From Actinomycetes bacterium (GTDB taxonomy: Bacteria; Actinomycetota; Actinomycetes; Actinomycetales; Microbacteriaceae): a stretch of DNA of 5,730 bases. The stretch's first letter is position 1. Every line of letters begins with the position of its first letter. This document shows positions 3,629 through 5,730 of the stretch, piece by piece. Location: assembly GCA_023451265.1 (NCBI GenBank), contig JAEYAG010000169.1, positions 1-5,730 on the forward strand, in the 5' to 3' direction. The notes under the pieces were generated by a model. That model was given only the letters and a program-made list of their open reading frames with translations. It did no database searches and was not told where the DNA came from. The translations under genes and the position numbers were made by a program.

Positions 3629-5730
3629 ATGACCGACCAGCCGCGCCTCGTCGACCTCGTGCCGGCCGGTGCGGGGGCGGATGCCGTGTACGACGGCTTC
3701 GTGCAGTGGGCGGCCGGTCGCGGGCTCACGCTGTATCCGGCGCAGGACGAAGCCGTGATGGAGCTCGTGTCGGGGGCGCACGTGATCCTGTCGACGCCCA
3801 CCGGAACGGGCAAGTCGCTCGTGGCGATCGCGGCACACGCGGCGTGCCTGGCCGCCGGTGGCCGGTCGTACTACACGGCGCCGATCAAGGCCCTGGTCAG
3901 CGAGAAGTTCTTCGCGCTCGTGGAGATCTTCGGCGCCGAGAACGTCGGGATGGTCACGGGCGACTCGTCGGTCAACCCCGACGCGCCGATCGTGTGTTGT
4001 ACCGCGGAGATCCTCGCGAACGTCGCACTGCGGCTCGGGCCCGACGCCCCGGTCGATCAGGTCGTCATGGACGAGTTCCACTACTACGGCGACCCCGACC
4101 GCGGGTGGGCGTGGCAGGTGCCGCTGCTGCTGCTCCCGCGCGCGCAGTTCCTGCTGATGTCGGCGACGCTCGGCGACGTCACCCCGATCGCGGATGACCT
4201 CGAGCGCCGCACCGGACGCCCGCTCGCCCAGGTCACCGGGGTGGAGCGGCCGGTGCCGCTGCACTTCTCGTTCGAGCGGCGACCCGTGCACGAGGTGCTC
4301 ACGATGCTCGTCGACGAACGCGAGGTGCCCGTCTACATCGTGCACTTCGCGCAGGCGGCGGCACTCGAGCGGGCGCAGGCCCTGGCATCCGTGAATCTCA
4401 CCACCCGTGCCCAGCGCGACGAGATCGCCGACGCGATCGGCGGGTTCCGGTTCACGACGGGATTCGGCAAGACGCTGTCGCGCCTCGTCCGGGCGGGGAT
4501 CGGCGTGCACCATGCGGGGATGCTGCCGCGCTACCGGCGCCTCGTCGAGACGCTCGCGCAACGGGGACTGCTGAAGGTGATCTGCGGCACCGACACGCTC
4601 GGCGTCGGGATCAACGTCCCGATCCGGACCGTCATGATCACGGCGCTGTCGAAGTACGACGGGACTCGGATGCGGCAGCTGAGCGCGCGGGAGTTCCACC
4701 AGGTCGCGGGCCGTGCGGGCCGCGCCGGCTACGACACCTACGGAAACGTCGTCGTGATGGCGCCGGAGTGGGAGATCGAGAACGCCGTTGCGCTCGCGAA
4801 GGCCGGTGACGACGCCGCGAAACGCAAGAAGATCGTGCGCAAGAAGGCGCCGACGGGCGTCGTCAACTGGGGTGAGGGGTCGTACGAGCGACTCATCGCG
4901 GCGGTGCCCGAGCCGCTCGTGCCGCAGCTGAAGCTCTCGGCGGCGATGCTCATCAACGTCATCGGCCGGGGCGGCGACGTGTTCGCGAACGTGCGCGCTC
5001 TCGTGTTCGACAACCACGAGCCCCGCGCGCGGAAGTACGAGCTGGCGCGTCGCGCGATCGCGATCTTCCGCACGCTCGTCGACGCCGGGATCGTCGAGGT
5101 GGAGCGGGAGCCGGCATCCGCCCCGCGAATCCGGCTCACTGTCGACCTGCAGCCGAACTTCGCGCTCAACCAGCCGCTGTCGCCGTTCGCGCTCGCCGCG
5201 ATCGATCTGCTGGACCCCGAATCGCCGAGCGATGGTGTCGGTACGGGTCACTACGCGCTCGACGTCGTGAGCGTCATCGAGGCGACCCTCGACGACCCGC
5301 GCGCGATCCTCGGTCAGCAGGAGTACAAGGCGCGGGGCGAGGCGGTCGCGGCGATGAAGCGCGACGGCATCGAGTACGACGAGCGCATGGCGCTGCTCGA
5401 AGAGGTCACGTGGCCGAAGCCGCTTGCGGAACTGCTGGCGCAGTCGTTCGAGGTGTTCGCCTCGAGTCAGCCGTGGGTGCGCGACTTCGAGCTGAGCCCG
5501 AAGTCGGTCGTGCGCGATATGTTCGAGCGAGCGATGTCGTTCGCCGAGTACGTCTCGTTCTACCAGCTCGCCCGCAGCGAGGGGCTCGTGCTGCGCTACC
5601 TCTCCGACGCGTACCGCGCGATCCGCCAGACCGTGCCCGCCGATGCCCGCACCGACGAGCTGATGGACATCATCGAGTGGCTGGGCGAGCTCGTGCGCCA
5701 GGTCGACTCCAGCCTCGTCGACGAGTGGTC
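3629..5730 (+). CDS. Ski2-like DEAD/DEAH-box helicase with DUF3516-type C-terminus (3' partial)
   Basis: The frame is open from ATG 3629 to the window end, giving 700 residues; the stop lies outside. Helicase motifs run in order: STPTGTGKS (Walker A, 55-63, Lys62), YYTAPIKALVSEKF (Ia), CTAEIL (Ib), DEFH (Walker B/motif II, 148-151), SAT (III, 178-180), a second RecA-like domain with VYIVHFAQA, GVHHAGMLPRYRR, GTDTLGVGINVP (V, 320-331) and HQVAGRAGR (VI, 357-365). This is a complete superfamily 2, Ski2-like motor, expected to unwind nucleic acid, probably RNA, using ATP in the cytoplasm. From about residue 415 the sequence (NWGEGSYERL onward) fits the actinobacterial DUF3516 region, whose function is unknown. 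Family members are usually around 830-850 residues from memory, so roughly 130-150 are missing. The N-terminal DAVYDGF and LYPAQDEAV segments fit the family start. Spacing of 43 bp from the GH3 gene allows, but does not show, co-transcription. Confidence 0.94.
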   Translation, partial: MTDQPRLVDLVPAGAGADAVYDGFVQWAAGRGLTLYPAQDEAVMELVSGAHVILSTPTGTGKSLVAIAAHAACLAAGGRSYYTAPIKALVSEKFFALVEIFGAENVGMVTGDSSVNPDAPIVCCTAEILANVALRLGPDAPVDQVVMDEFHYYGDPDRGWAWQVPLLLLPRAQFLLMSATLGDVTPIADDLERRTGRPLAQVTGVERPVPLHFSFERRPVHEVLTMLVDEREVPVYIVHFAQAAALERAQALASVNLTTRAQRDEIADAIGGFRFTTGFGKTLSRLVRAGIGVHHAGMLPRYRRLVETLAQRGLLKVICGTDTLGVGINVPIRTVMITALSKYDGTRMRQLSAREFHQVAGRAGRAGYDTYGNVVVMAPEWEIENAVALAKAGDDAAKRKKIVRKKAPTGVVNWGEGSYERLIAAVPEPLVPQLKLSAAMLINVIGRGGDVFANVRALVFDNHEPRARKYELARRAIAIFRTLVDAGIVEVEREPASAPRIRLTVDLQPNFALNQPLSPFALAAIDLLDPESPSDGVGTGHYALDVVSVIEATLDDPRAILGQQEYKARGEAVAAMKRDGIEYDERMALLEEVTWPKPLAELLAQSFEVFASSQPWVRDFELSPKSVVRDMFERAMSFAEYVSFYQLARSEGLVLRYLSDAYRAIRQTVPADARTDELMDIIEWLGELVRQVDSSLVDEW

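Noticed and set aside
2347..3813. Open frame of 488 codons on the - strand opposite the GH3 gene
   Set aside because: It is low-complexity and Arg-rich, runs across two well-supported + strand genes and the gap between them, and has no recognisable motif.
3353..5251. Open frame of 632 codons on the - strand opposite the helicase gene
   Set aside because: It is an antisense shadow caused by third-position GC bias; its product is an Arg/His/Asp-rich string with no domain, whereas the + strand frame shows every helicase motif in order.

Overview
The window is about 70% GC, with strong G/C preference at third codon positions, GTG starts, and short or overlapping gene junctions. The encoded proteins look actinobacterial. 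The 7-mer GGATGCC/GGCATCC recurs ten times. Together these suggest a high-GC actinomycete, most likely Microbacteriaceae (Microbacterium-like); the genus is an inference, not a proven assignment. All five recognisable genes lie on the + strand, and the first and last are cut by the window edges.

Region 1 (1-2189) is a tightly packed operon. It holds the C-terminal LytTR DNA-binding domain of a response regulator, then a small two-helix membrane protein of the DUF485/YjcH type, then a sodium:solute symporter (SSS family) of the acetate/monocarboxylate permease (ActP-like) group. Both junctions overlap by 4 bp (ATGA and GTGA), so translation is probably coupled. A LytTR two-component system next to a carboxylate-type permease suggests a sense-and-import module for a small organic acid such as acetate, pyruvate or propionate. 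The substrate is not determined by the sequence.

Region 2 (2190-2382) is the only substantial non-coding stretch, 193 bp. It begins with a GC-rich hairpin right after the symporter stop, then carries an 82-bp imperfect palindrome built from a repeated ACAGGA-type motif, and ends in a clear ribosome binding site. The palindrome is the least explained structure in the window.

Region 3 (2383-3585) encodes a secreted lipoprotein with a Pro-Thr linker and a glycoside hydrolase family 3 (NagZ/LpqI-like) catalytic domain, probably active on peptidoglycan-derived N-acetylglucosamine. The nucleophile Asp is present, but the loop that normally carries the Asp-His catalytic dyad differs from the classical motif.

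Region 4 (3629 to the right edge) encodes a large Ski2-like DEAD/DEAH-box helicase with a DUF3516-type C-terminal region, truncated by the window end. Its start codon lacks a properly spaced Shine-Dalgarno sequence and may be leaderless.

I see no mobile element, CRISPR array, RNA gene or phage feature. Most of the window looks like ordinary chromosomal housekeeping and accessory metabolism. The points of interest are the intergenic palindrome, the altered GH3 active-site loop, the uncharacterised helicase C-terminus and the over-represented 7-mer.
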